From Taxillus chinensis (Eukaryota; Streptophyta; Magnoliopsida; Santalales; Loranthaceae): DNA of 64,000 bases. The notes beneath the pieces were generated by a model. That model saw nothing but the letters and a program-made list of their open reading frames with translations. It had not been told where the DNA came from and searched no databases. The translations under genes were made by a program, and so were the position numbers. Shown here piece by piece: positions 31,961-44,777 of the stretch. Every line of letters starts with the position of its first letter. Position 1 is the first letter of the stretch. The DNA is taken from assembly GCA_023512835.1 (NCBI GenBank), contig CM042092.1, positions 26,609,543 to 26,673,542 on the forward strand, in the 5' to 3' direction.

Positions 31961-33382
31961 GAGGAGGAGCTCTCTTTATTTTAGGTTTAGGGTTTTTGTT
32001 GTCAGCCGCCACAACCGTCGCAGAGGGAAAAAGAGAGAGTTCCTGATCGTTGTTGCTGGGGTAACTCGCGTGAGCGGATGGCATCTAGCGTCAGAGCAAG
32101 AGCAAAGAGGATCTTCTTGAGGTAGGGGTTCTGTCTCTTCTGGTATCCATTCCGGGATTAGGCCCTGTGGTAGACGAACCGAAGGATGTTATTGTGCTTA
32201 TATATATATATCCCCCAAATCCATATAGGTGTGACCTCCTATATGGATGTTGGCCTTCAATGGCATATGTTGTTTGGATATGATGTTGAGTCCGGGGTCG
32301 GGGGATTTCAGGTTCGTTGCCGGGGCAGAGGACCCTAGGGGCCGTTGCGGCGTTTGCGTTATTCGTTCCGTGGTGAGATCGTTAGAGTTAGTCTTGCGGT
32401 AGGACCGCGTGGGGGAACCTTAAAGTTTTCGGGGTAGTTACGTCAATATAAAAATTATCTTTGATATGATATCTATGTGGATATGATAATTATGGATTAT
32501 GTGTGGATTGTGTATGGATTGTTGGATACATGTGTATATCTGATGTGCTGTGAATGTGACTATGTGTGCTATGTGGTTATGGTGGCCTGTGTAGCTGTGT
32601 TTTTGGAGCCTGTGTGGCTGTGGAGTCTGTGTGGCTATGGATGTGGAGCCTCTGTGGCTGTGGCTGTGGTTATACTTGCCCTTGTGGCTTGTTTGTGTTA
32701 ACGTATTTTTAAATGTTGGTTATACCTATCTATATACTATTGCCATGATACTACACTTGTGTACGTCCGCATGTAGATGCTAGGAGCATGAGATGGGTTG
32801 GGGAGGCATGATCCCTACTGAGCTGTGGTTGCTCACCCCTCCTACTATGTTTTGTTTTCTTTTCAGGGACCTACAGGCGTTAGGTGGGGACACTAAAGTG
32901 GAAGACAGTTCTACTTGTTACTTTGTTTAAATGTTATTTTGTGTTATAATATTTTGTGGGACCTTTGTAATCCCAGTGGGAAAATGATGTAACCCAGTGG
33001 GGAAAGTTTGTAAAAGGGTTTTGACTGTAATAAAGGCGTGTTTGGTTTGTAAACACTTGTTGTGGTTTGAAATTAATAAAGATATATGTTTCTGTCTTGT
33101 GGTTGTCTATTGTGGATGTGTGTGATGTCATGTATGGAATTGTTTATCCTAACCCCTTGCCCACCGGGTGGGTAAAGGGGAGTCACGAACCGGTTTCCTC
33201 GGGTTAGAAATCCGGGGCGTGACATATATATGGTAGTTATGTGTATCTAAATAACAGAAGTTATTGTCTTGGCTTGGCTTTGCTTGTTTTTGTTACTGTC
33301 TTCATCGTAGTCTCTCCTCTGGCTCACTTGTTGTTGCTTAATAGATGTAGCGGAGCTTGTTGGAAGATTGATCTAAATTTCT

Positions 33383-33568
33383 GGGATTGGGGTAGGCAAC
33401 AATGGCAGCCAAAGCAGTAGCATAAATGGGAAAGTGGTGCAGACATTTCAATAGAGCTTTGGCCAGGTGCAGAACATTTTAGACCAGAACAGGCTGTTCA
33501 TAAACGAGATTAACCAGAACCACCGGTCCACCATTCTTTACAACATCAGTATAAATACAATTCTGTAA
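33383..33568 (+). pseudogene. ELF4-like (EARLY FLOWERING 4 family) relic
   Basis: A reading frame at 33383-33568, too broken to stand out as an ORF, gives GKVVQTFQ, a TAG stop at 33452-33454, then SFGQVQNILDQNRLFINEIN and QNH followed by decaying sequence to a TAA at 33566. The pattern FxQVQ-x-(I/V)-LDxNRxLIxxxNxNH is the core of the plant ELF4/ELF4-like family (DUF1313), small coiled-coil regulators of the circadian evening complex. Only about the first half of the domain is present. No start, second half or poly(A) tail can be identified. It may be a captured gene fragment or the broken end of a former gene lying between the Tekay-3 LTR and LTR-X. Recognition is from the motif only. Confidence 0.65.
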
Positions 33569-33641
33569 TTATAACACATGTGCTAAAATTAAATATGTTG
33601 GAAACTTCTAACCTTGTGGTGTATATGATTTTGGTAATTAA

Positions 33642-34438
33642 TGTTGTACCCCATTTTGACTGGGTTAGATCACAACCAAACTCAACAAGGAAACCCAAAG
33701 CGGAGGGTCATTTCTAAAACCTCAAGATTCCCCAAGGCCAACACCAAAGGATAGAGGATGAAATTCAAAGACTAACGCACTTGACTGTGCTCAATTTCAG
33801 CTTAAAATGAGTAAGTTATGGCAAAAACAGTTTTGGTTATAAAAAGTCCAACTTGTGAAAAGACGGTCAATGCCCCTAGTCAAATCTGAAGCATCAAGGT
33901 CAAAATCTGGATCATCAAGTCAAATCTAGATCATCAAGTCAAATCCGAGCTAACACTGATCCGGAATAAGGAGCTAACCTTAGCATAGAGTAAGGATCTA
34001 AGCCTTCCATTGATCCAGACTAAGCCTTTACTGATACGGAGTAAGTATCCGAGCTAACCTTAGCACGGAGTAAGGATATGAGCTTTCCATTGATCCGGAC
34101 TAAGCCTCCACTGATACGGAGTAAGGATTGAAGCTATCCACTGATCCGGAATAAGGAGCCTTAGCACAGAGTAAGGATCCGAGCTAACCTTGATACGGAA
34201 TAAGGAATCCAAGCTATTTCTTAGCACGGAATAAGGGATCTGAGCTAATAAGGCCCCGAGCCTTCCCACTAGCCCGAAAAAGACCCCAATGATCTGGATA
34301 AGGCTCGACTCCTTGTACCGATCCGATCACTTCCTATACCATATCATCAATGATCCAGATTACTTTCCCACTCGTTTTATCTTCTAATGATCTAGAATGC
34401 TCCGCACTAATGATAATTCAGATTCCCTATTCCGCACT
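33642..34438 (+). repeat. LTR-X, left part (split by LARD-2)
   Basis: It begins TGTTGTACCCCATTTTGACT and holds a cluster of CGGAGTAAG-type repeats at 33960-34270. The sequence resumes at 44778 after the LARD-2 insertion and ends GGGTTATGACA at 46057, so the total without insertion is about 2.1 kb. No primer-binding site follows, so it looks like a solo LTR. The flanks (ATTAA before, GCTGA after) do not match. Confidence 0.65.
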
Positions 34439-37400
34439 TGTCACGCCCCTAAATCCCAGAAGGACCGGAACTAAGAGTGTGACTTCCCCATGCCCTCACC
34501 CGAAGGGTTAAGGGGTTGGTGACTAGCACCGATATGGACTACACATCGGGTGTTGTCCGAGATAAACCTATACATTCATACATCAGGGGTATTCCTGTAC
34601 ATTTTCACATGCTATGAAGTTAAGGAAAATAATTTATTAATAACAGAGTCATGCTATAATTCCAATACAACTTCCACGGACCCTCGTATGGATATTCAAA
34701 TAATAAAACAATTATGTTATACCAAATCCATAAACCAAGTTATACAAAATGTGAAATGAATAGCAATCAACTTCGGACTAGCCTCTAGCGAATGGGTTGA
34801 TACCTGAAACATGTCAACAAAGTAGGGGTGAGCACAAGTACCAAGTAGGTGATCTCCATCTCCTCACCATCCTATAACATGAAATCCTAAATTTACATGA
34901 TGGGTGTATGCTTGTGCCAGTGTAGTGTCCTATTATATCACAATAAGCTCACATTCAATCACAAATATAACATCACACCCATTACATTTCATCCATCAAA
35001 GGTTTGCACCAGCAATCCAACCATTCACAGGATTCCCGCTACCAACCCCAAGAATCCCAGTCACAACCAGATAGCCATATGTGGGACCTGTGGTGTCCCT
35101 AATGACGACCAGCCACATATGGGACCTCAGTTAACCAGTCACATAGGGGACCTATGGCCTCTTGCCAGCCCTATATGGGACCTGCGGTTAACCCAACCAA
35201 CTCCACCACCAATTCCACATATAATCAACAAATAAAATATTCCAACAATCAAAATTCAATACAACAGCCTTACAAAATATTTAATCCATCAATCCGGCGC
35301 TAACCACAAATAATATGTATAGATATACATACATATATAAATATTCATCAAACATCCAACACCTTAAATATCAATTAAGTAATATTAAGCTACGTACAAG
35401 TAACATTTAAATGCCAAATTTCTAACATTGAACTACAAACACTGTTTCTAATATCAAACTATTAATGTCAAGCCTCCTAGAATATTTTAGATGATAAATT
35501 AATAATATCAAGCTTCAAGTAATACTTCATATTATTAAACTATAATATCAAACCCGAGCACTATTTTTATTATTAAACTAACAATATCATAATTCTTGTT
35601 TGACCTTGCTATTGGAATGATATCAATGAATATGTTATTTTTACTACTAAATCAAATTAAATTAAATTTATCTATATATCTTGATAATTATCAAAATACA
35701 CATATATAATACCATACACGACTTCATAATAATGCACGGATTTAATGCACGAATTTATTACCCACATATATTAACTATTGACACGCACGACTTAATTCCC
35801 ATAATCAATTAAGCCCCCCTTTTTAAAAAAAAAAATCTGACACTAAAAAAAATGGCCCTTTTCTTTCACTGCCACGAAACCATACATGTAAAGATGCCCC
35901 TTTTTTTTATTAAGAGAAAATTAAATAAAATAAAACAAAATCCTTGTGCATCCTATAACATGAAATCCTAAATTTACATGATGGGTGTATGCTTGTTCCA
36001 GTGTAGTGTCCTATTATATCACAATAAGCTCACATTCAATCATAAATATAACATCACACCCATTACATTTCATCCATCAAAGGTTTGCACCAGCAATCCA
36101 ACCATTCACAGGATCCCCGCTACCAACCCCAAGAATCCCAGTCACTACCAGATAGCCATATGTGGGACCTGTGGTGTCCCTAATGACGACCAGCCACATA
36201 TGGGACCTCAGTTAACCAGTCACATAGGAGACCTATGGCCTCTTGCTAGCCCTATATGGGACCTGCAGTTAACCCAACCAACTCCACCACCAATTCCACA
36301 TATAATCAACAAATAGAATATTCCAACAATCAAAATTCAATACAACAGCCTTACAAAATATTTAATTCAACAATCCGGCGCTAACCACAAATAATATGTA
36401 TAGATATACATACATATATAAATATTCATCAAACATCCAACACCTTAAATATCAATTAAGTAATATTAAGCTACGTACAAGTAACATTTAAATGCCAAAT
36501 TTCTAACATTGAACTTCAAACAATGTTTCTAATATCAAACTATTAATGTCAAGCCTCCTAGAATATTTTAGATGATAAATTAATAATATCAAGCTTCAAG
36601 TAATACTTCATATTATTAAACTATAATATCAAAACCAAGCACTATTTTCATTATTAAACTAACAATATCATAATTCTTGTTTGACCTTGCTATTGGAATG
36701 GTATCAATGAATATGTTATTTTTACTACTAAATCAAATTAAATTAAATTTATCTATATATCTTGATAATTATCAAAATACACATATATAATACCATATAC
36801 GACTTCATAATAATGTACGGATTTAATACACGAATTTATTACCCACATATATTAACTATTGACACGTACGACTTAATTCCCATAATCAATTAAGCCCCCT
36901 TTTTAAAAAAAATCTGACACTAAAAAAAAATGGCCCTTTTCTTTCACTACCACAAAACCACACATGTAAAGATGCCCTTTTTTTATTAAGAGAAAATTAA
37001 ATAAAATAAAACAAAATCCTTGTGCTACATTGGATCGAACGGATTGTGGAGGCAGGAACATATAGGCCGCCGCCCTCCCTATATATCTTGTTTGACCTTG
37101 CTATTGGAATGGTATCAATGAATATGTTATTTTTACTACTAAATCAAATTAAATTAAATTTATCTATATATCTTGATAATTATTAAAATACACATATATA
37201 ATACCATACACGACTTCATAATAATGCACAGATTTAATGCACGAATTTATTACCCACATATATTAACTATTGACACGCACGACTTAATTCCCATAATCAA
37301 TTAAGCCCCCCTTTTTTAAAAAAATCTGACACTAAAAAAATGGCCCTTTTCTTTCACTGCCACGAAACCACACATGTAAAGATGCCATTTTTTTTATTTA

Positions 37401-37732
37401 GAGAAAATTAAATAAAATAAAACAAAATCCTTGTGCTGCATTGGATCGAACGGATTGTGGAGGCAGGAACATACTGTCATGGAGACGCTAACCAGGCTGT
37501 CATTTGACAGCCTGGTGTGCTGCTGCTGCCGCGGGGAAGAAACCAGGCTAACTGGCCTAGTAAGGGTAGAAATTTATAATAACTAATTAGGATATGATAA
37601 AAGGGATAACAGGTGCAGTAGCTCGTCCAAGGATTCGGAACCAGTTGAATCACGCCGCACTGCAACAATCGCCCAGTCGTATGTATATACACATAAATGA
37701 ATATATTTATATAAATACATACATATCTAAAT

Positions 37733-37786
<54 letters not shown>

Positions 37787-38230
37787 TAACAGTTTGTGTT
37801 CGTGCAATAGAATAATGAAGAATCAAGAATCACCTATCTCTTGCCTTCTGAAGGGATTAAACTCGCAAGAACGGTCTAGAATCGGCAAAGAACGATGAAG
37901 AACGCGAAGAACACTAAGAACTCTCCTCCGATGGCTAGGGTTTCTCAAAACAAAGTTATAGTAAATAATAAAACCTTAAAACCCTATTTTTAATTAAAAT
38001 TCGTCCTATTTCTTAATAATTTTCAAAAAGCCCTTTAAAATTCTAATTTTCACTTATTAACTCTCAATTTAACTCCCAAAATTTATTGAATAACCCCTGG
38101 AGGCTTCTGGACCTCAAATTAGGCCCAAATATTGTCAAAACGATCGTATTAATGGCTAGATTCTTAAAATAACATTCTTAACATCGAATATAGATTATAA
38201 GTTATGCTAACACATATACAGATCCTTACA
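34439..38230 (-). repeat. LARD-2 3' LTR, enlarged to 3792 bp
   Basis: It corresponds to the 2330-bp right LTR plus two internal duplications. A unit of about 1.08 kb is present at 34869-35949 and again at 35950-37024. A shorter segment of about 410 bp repeats the end of that unit (37027-37437 against the following copy ending near 37475). It also holds a perfect inverted repeat, arms ACCAGGCTGTCA and TGACAGCCTGGT, at 37491-37516 and an (AT)n tract at 37736-37784. Confidence 0.88.
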
Positions 38231-41200
38231 TCCTCCCCACCTTAGAACTTTTCATCCTCGAAAAGCCAACTGAATCAAATGTCACAACTATCCTCATAAG
38301 ACGTCATAGACCTCGATATCCAACCAAGCCCACACCCACGTGAATATAATTATTGAAACCTATTCTGACACACCCAAACCATCCTACAAATTTATTAACC
38401 CACAAGCGCCGAGCTGATACAATATCTACCATAGACCGAAACTAGTATGTGCTCTTAATCAATAACTAAACACATGAATATATTTATGAGAACAAGATAC
38501 AACAAACAAAATAACATAAAACAAACACACATGACACGATATCGAAAATATCCTTACATTCTCTCCCCCTTAGGACTTTTCGTCTCCGAAAAGACTAACC
38601 AGCAACAGTCCTAACGATAGGGCAACGCTTAGTCCATCAGCCATGAGCCAGCGCAATGCTTCAGGACATACCATTAACCATTACGAAGCAACAAGGTATT
38701 TATATATTTACATTCCCGTGAACTAACAACGCATCCACTAACCATTTAACATAAGGAGAGGTTGGTGGGGGGTTATCATCCTTCTATAAATTATTTATGA
38801 TCTCTTGCCAATGCAACAAGGCTTAGATATTCGAGTAACACATCCTTAATTAAGTCACTTGAAACGCAGCGTAACTCACCCAACTCCAGTGGTAACTCTA
38901 GACTATGGATAGTCATGGTAACAACAACAAGGTTAAATGGACACCTCAACATAAATCACTGGATCATAGTTGATACGATCACCTATTAAAATTCAATAAC
39001 CAAACAAATTAACAGATTGCATCACACGCAACCACTGCACGCCAAATACCCAATATCGAACCACTACCAGTAACCCCTTGTAATTAATCCACTAAATGAC
39101 CATCATAACGAATCATTAATGAAACAACACCATACTAACAACTCCACAACCGACCATACACTACCTCAAAATTATTTCAAGTGGTGCCAACATCACCATC
39201 AAAACTAACCAATCTAATAGAACCCAAAACAATAAGGATTAACATTATAACCCAAAAATCCATCAAAGCACTATCAGCTTAGATCAACAGGGTAAACGCA
39301 CCACCTCAATTAAATATTGCATTACCAAAGTCCAACAACCTACCCTCATATAACTAATATCCCCCAACAACCACAATAAGTACACAATGCTTTATGAGTC
39401 ATGACCGCATATTAAAAACGCATATCGGCCATGCAACGATCCACGAGATAGAAAAACCAAACAAAACAACATCAAAATATCAACAATTATGTGAATAACA
39501 TATACTCCCATGTAGGGGAAGAAAGGTCGCACCCTAATAGGCTCCACCAAACAATGTAAGATGTCATTGAATTACAAGCAAGTCCCCTTACAGATAGGAC
39601 TCCACAAACAAGCAACAAACTCGGCTACCACAATAACACGTCATACTAACATTACCAAGGGAAAACTCATCAAGCTAATCCCACCATAAGCCGTTCACCA
39701 GTTCCACATCATCATGCTTACCACCAATCAATCTAGCCAAACGATCAATAAACAAGGTCCATCCTAGTTTTACCACGTGTCACCACACAAAATAATAATG
39801 TATGTAACTAACAACAAATCAGTCAAAGTGAAATACGGCAACAATAAGAAATACTATCATTGTTACACTCAGGCATAGATACACAACACGGTACACATCT
39901 CAATCATACATCATAATAAATAAACAGGTTAAAAACAACATTTATAATTAAGACAACCAAGCAAGCAGAATCACAGCCACAGCCACACATGTTTCCATAT
40001 CCACAGCCACACAGCCTACCAAAACCACAACCACACAGGCTCCACAGCCACACAGCCTACCATAACCACAGCCACACAGGTTCCATAGCCACACAAGCTC
40101 CCACAATTCCAGATAGCACTCTCTCAAGCACAACATAATAATATGCGTTCACATTATATCAAATAACACATGTAGTCGTATCACACAATTATACCCCAAA
40201 ACAGGGCAAAAGTCCACAACATGTCATTTGCACGCCATATCATATGAAGAATATCCAAACAATCATACAATGTGGTAATCCACATTGACATCAATCGACA
40301 TGAATCACAATAATATTTAACACAGAGTTGATTATCATTATTTATTCATTTATTTACTATTGTTACTAGTGTTGTAAGTATATTATTTATGTTTTTTTAG
40401 TTTTATTGTATATTTACCATTCTTATTAATAACCGGTTACACGCACCAATATAGTCCACCACAAGCCAACACCACACAAGGTGCATGCAACCAACAACGA
40501 GCAACTACTCAAAAACAAGCAGGCCAACAACCCATCAATATTTACACAATTATAATGGCAATCGAGTCAAGGAAAAAGACATACCCAAGAATGCTCAACA
40601 CTATTCACTAACATTCAACCAAAATCTTATATAGCATTTCAACTAACTAGTAGCATTTAAACAAGTCAACATACGATGACTGAAAAATCGATATACAGAT
40701 TCAACATTTAACTATACCTTAAAGTCATAAAAAATATAGCTCCCATTATTTCTCAGATTATTTAATCACCTTCTAAATCATCTACTCATTAACATTTTTG
40801 AAAAGACATGTTATTAAAATATTTTATCGAAAGGATATGAATTCTCCGCTTCCATTCCAAAAGACTATGTGATCACTATCTCCCCCACTCATTGGCACGT
40901 CTACCCTTCAATTGCCTTAAAACGAAAATAAACCATTATTGAATCTACCAATCAAATCATGGTTTTCTCATAATATTTAAGCCTAATATCTGATCAGTAT
41001 ATATTGCTAGTCATAACAGTTATTAGTTTCTGCCGTATTATTATATTCACTACACTATTTAATCCTTGAATATTTTATTCCATCATTTAGCATTGTTGTA
41101 CTTCATGTTTTACTTTTATTAAGTTACATTTTTCCAACCTTCCAATCCTTTTGCTACTACTTTATATACCACACGTTAGACAAACATGATACATCAATTC

Positions 41201-42427
41201 ACATCATAGGAGAAACAATCATGACCCGTAAGTCCATAACAAGTAAACAGTTAGGTTCTAATACCATTTTCAAGAGATAATTACAAATTACTTTACCTCA
41301 CTCGTGACCTCATATGATTTTTTTTCAAATATTAATTCTCTCAATTCCTACACTCATCAATTTAATTCCATAAATTCACGCCAAGTAAATCTCACACACA
41401 TTTTTTTAAAATAATTAATTCTCACCAAAATAAATTAATCATATCTCCATATGCAAAAGCTCTTCTCCCCAAAATTTCCTTAGTCCAAAAATTAATATTA
41501 AAATAGATAAATAAATAAACAGTAAAAATCCACCAAATTAATATTAATTCTATAAAATAATCAAAAACATAGTAAAATAAGAAATTTGGAAGAATTTTTT
41601 TAAAAATACATTAAATTATGCCACGCAATCCAAATCACTCAAAGTACATTTTAAATTTCTCTAAAATTGCATTTAAAAAAACAAATTATACTAAAGCTCA
41701 AAATACCGATGAATAGAATTTACACAATTATGATAATCAATTAAGTTCAAATTATTGCACAAATATTTGTCATAAAGCACAATAAAATGCAATTATCACT
41801 CCCAAGTAGTGACCCCTAAGTCTACACCACATAGAACTCATAAGTCTCAACTATCATCCATGGGACATTGCCCCTTTCCTATACACTTCCATCAAGCAAT
41901 CACCCATAACAAGCATGACCCAATAGGTCCTCATCATATCACAGTGGGGTTCATTTCCCCCGAAATCCATTACATTTGCCCAATCATTTAATTGGCTACC
42001 TAAGCCATCGAACAATTGGTAGGGTTCATATTTCCCCTACCACATCATCATAATAACATCAAGCGAAAGATAATACTATAGCATATTGTACTTGAATCAG
42101 CTCAAAACAATACAGGTCAGTTCAAAACAATGTAAGTTATTAACAAGTAACTACGCAAATCATTTCAGGCAATTTCAAGAAATTTCACAACTGTAAAGTC
42201 AAACTATCACAAGAGTACCAAGCGCAACCAATTCTAGTGTCTATAATGTGCAAGCAATGTCATGTCATGTATGCACCCATCCCAATACATCCTAAGATGA
42301 TCTGACTGACACTAAGATAACCAAGGACACCATTAAGGACTGCATTGATCAGGCGCCCTCCCTAATGTCTCTTAAGCTCCAAAGTCTCAATCAATCACCC
42401 TACTATGCTAGGTCCACTAAACCGACC
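38231..42427 (-). other. LARD-2 internal domain, non-coding, with polypurine tract
   Basis: 4.2 kb of AT-rich DNA with no credible coding region. Beside the left LTR (38231-38266) the minus strand reads TTTTCGAGGATGAAAAGTTC then TAAGGTGGGGAGGA, the polypurine tract. A second such motif at 38559-38592 is followed on the minus strand by TGTAAGGAT, as in LARD-1. At 39970-40100 is a repeat of ACAGCCACACAG. The bases near 42300-42427 match the LARD-1 leader. Confidence 0.75.
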
Positions 42428-42439
42428 GCTTTGATACCA
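42428..42439 (-). other. LARD-2 primer-binding site
   Basis: The minus strand reads TGGTATCAAAGC, three bases inside the right LTR. It is the same tRNA-Met-type site with the same single variant base as in LARD-1. Confidence 0.8.
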
Positions 42440-42442
42440 ACT

Positions 42443-44772
42443 TGTCACGCCCCCAAATCCCAGAAGGACCAGAACTAAGAGTGTGACTTCCCCATGCCCT
42501 CACCCGAAGGGTCAAGGGGTTGGTGACTAGCACCGATATGGACTACACATCGGGTGCTGTCCGAGATAAACCTGTACATTCATACATCAGGGGTATTCCT
42601 GTACATTCTCACATGCTATGAAGTTAAGGAAAATAATTTATTAATAACAGAGTCATGCTATAATTCCAATACAACTTCCATGGACCCTCATCCGGATATT
42701 CAAATAATAAAACAATTATGTTATACCAAATCCATAAACCAAGTTATACAAAATGTGAAATGAATAGCAATCAACTTCAGACCAGCCTCTAGCGAATGGG
42801 TTGATACCTGAAACATGTCAACAAAGTAGGGGTGAGCACAAGTGCCCAGTAGGTGATCTCCATCTCCTCACCATCCTATAACATGAAATCCTAAATTTAC
42901 ATGATGGGTGTATGCTTGTGCCAGTGTAGTGTCCTATTATATCACAATAAGCTCACATTCAATCACAAATATAACATCATACCCATTACATTTCATCCAT
43001 CAAAGGTTTGCACCAGCAATCTAACCATTCACAGGATCCCCGCTACCAACCCCAAGAATCCCAGTCACTACCAGATAACCATATGTGGGACCTGTGGTGT
43101 CCCTAATGACGACCAGCCACATATGGGACCTCAGTTAACCAGTCACATAGGGGACCAATGGCCTATTGCCAGCCCTATATGGGACCTGCGGTTAACCCAA
43201 CCAACTCCACCACCAATTCCACATATAATCAACAAATAGAATATTCCAACAATCAAAATTCAATACAACAGCCTTACAAAATATTTAATTCATCAATCCG
43301 GTGCTAACTACAAATAATATGTATAGATATACATACATATATAAATATTCATCAAACATCCAACACCTTAAATATCAATTAAGTAATATTAAGCTACGTA
43401 CAAGTAACATTTAAATGCCGAATTTCTAACATTGAACTACAAACAATATTTCTAGTGTCAGACTATAAATATCAAGCCACAAACAATGTTTCTAATATCA
43501 AACTATTAATGTCAAGCCTCCGAGAATATTTTAGATGATAAATTAATAATATCAAGCTTCAAGTAATACTTCATATTATTAAACTATAATATCAAACCCG
43601 AGCACTATTTTCATTATTAAACTAACAATATCATAATTCTTGTTTGACATTGCTATTGGAATGGTATCAATGAATATGTTATTTTTACTACTAAATCAAA
43701 TTAAATTAAATTTATCTATATATCTTGATAATTATCAAAATACACATATATAATACTATACACGACTTCATAATAATGCACGGATTTAATGCACGAATTT
43801 ATTACCCACATATATTAACTATTGACACGTACGACTTAATTCCCATAATCAATTAAGCCCCCCTTTTTAAAAAAAATCTAACACTAAAAAAAATGGCCCT
43901 TTTCTTTTACTGCCACGAAACCACACATGTAAAGATGCCCCCTTTTTTTTATTAAGAGAAAATTAAATAAAATAAAACAAAATCCTTGTGCTGCATTGGA
44001 TCGAACGGATTATGGAGGCAGGAACATATAGCCCCCCCCCCCCCCCCCGTCATGGAGACGCTAACCAAGCTGTCATTTGACACTGCTGCTGCCGCGCGGA
44101 AGAAATCAGGCTAACTGGCCTGGTAAGGGTAGAAATTTATAATAACTAATTAGGATATGATAAAAGGGATAACAGGTGTAGTAGCTCGTCCAAGGATTCG
44201 GAACCAGTTGAATCACGCCGCACTGCAACAATCGCTCAGCCGTATGTATATACACGTAAATGAATATATTTATATAAATACATACATATCTAAACGTTTA
44301 TGTATATATATATATATATATATATTCTAACAGTTTGTGTTCGTGCAATAGAATAATGAGGAATCAAGAATCACCTACCTCTTGCCTTCTGAAGGGATTA
44401 AACTCACAAGAACGGTCTAGAATCGGCAAAGAACGATGAAGAACGCGAAGAACACTAAGAACTCTTCTCCGATGGCTAGGGTTTCTCAAAACAAAGTTAT
44501 AATAAATAATAAAACCTTAAAAACCCTATTTTTAATTAAAATTCGTCCTATTTCTTAATAATTTTCAAAAAGCCCTTTAAAATTCTAATTTTCACTTATT
44601 AACTCTCAATTTAATTCCCAAATTTTATTAAATAACCCCTGGAGGTTTCTGGACCTCAAATTAGGCCCAAATATTATCAAAACGATCGTATTAATGGCTA
44701 CATTCTTAAAATAACATTCTTAACATCGAATATAGATTATAAGTTATGCTAACACATATACAGATCCTTACA
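42443..44772 (-). repeat. LARD-2 5' LTR (2330 bp)
   Basis: The right-hand, unduplicated copy. It contains a single version of the segment that is repeated in the left LTR, a C-run at about 44033-44048, a short (AT)n tract at 44303-44325, and CATATG-type boxes near 43080-43190 that are shared with LARD-1. The inverted repeat present in the left LTR (37491-37516) is partly deleted here. Confidence 0.9.
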
Positions 44773-44777
44773 GCACT

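Larger units (their letters stand above)
26456..33224 (+). mobile_element. Tekay-3: Ty3/gypsy chromovirus lacking 5' LTR and gag start
   Basis: The sequence starts abruptly in gag at a point matching position 398 of Tekay-1 (CACAGCAGGTGGT) and continues collinearly with Tekay-1 through protease, RT, RNase H, integrase, chromodomain and 3' LTR. The 5' LTR, leader and first part of gag are absent; instead the opposite-strand Tekay-2 gag abuts. Stops and frameshifts are spread over the whole pol, many at TAG or TGA. Confidence 0.9.
31386..33224 (+). repeat. Tekay-3 3' LTR (1839 bp)
   Basis: It starts TGTAATGACCCG after the polypurine tract (31354-31385) and ends GGGGCGTGACA. It shares termini and several blocks with the Tekay-1 LTR. 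U3 contains G-box hairpins, a fourfold ACGT palindrome array and a TATA box; the U5 half has a TGTGTGGCTGTGG repeat (32580-32670). The bases after it (TATAT, 33225-33229) cannot be checked as a target duplication because the other end is lost. Confidence 0.9.
34439..44772 (-). mobile_element. LARD-2: second non-coding LTR element, minus strand, with TSD
   Basis: On the + strand it starts TGTCACGCCCC (34439) and ends GATCCTTACA (44772). Target duplications GCACT are exact at 34434-34438 and 44773-44777. Its two LTRs (34439-38230 and 42443-44772) enclose 4.2 kb of non-coding DNA. Primer-binding site, polypurine tract and internal segments match LARD-1 in reverse complement, so both are one family. 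No retroviral domain is visible in any frame. Confidence 0.92.

Noticed and set aside
34897..35235. 112-codon ORF repeated three times (also 35978-36316 and 42901-43239)
   Set aside because: Its repetition reflects LTR duplication. It lies in LARD-2 LTRs, has no known domain, and the LARD-1 LTRs do not keep an equivalent frame.
39948..40136. Cys/Val/Gly-rich ORF in the LARD-2 interior
   Set aside because: Translation of the TGTGGCTGTGG repeat.
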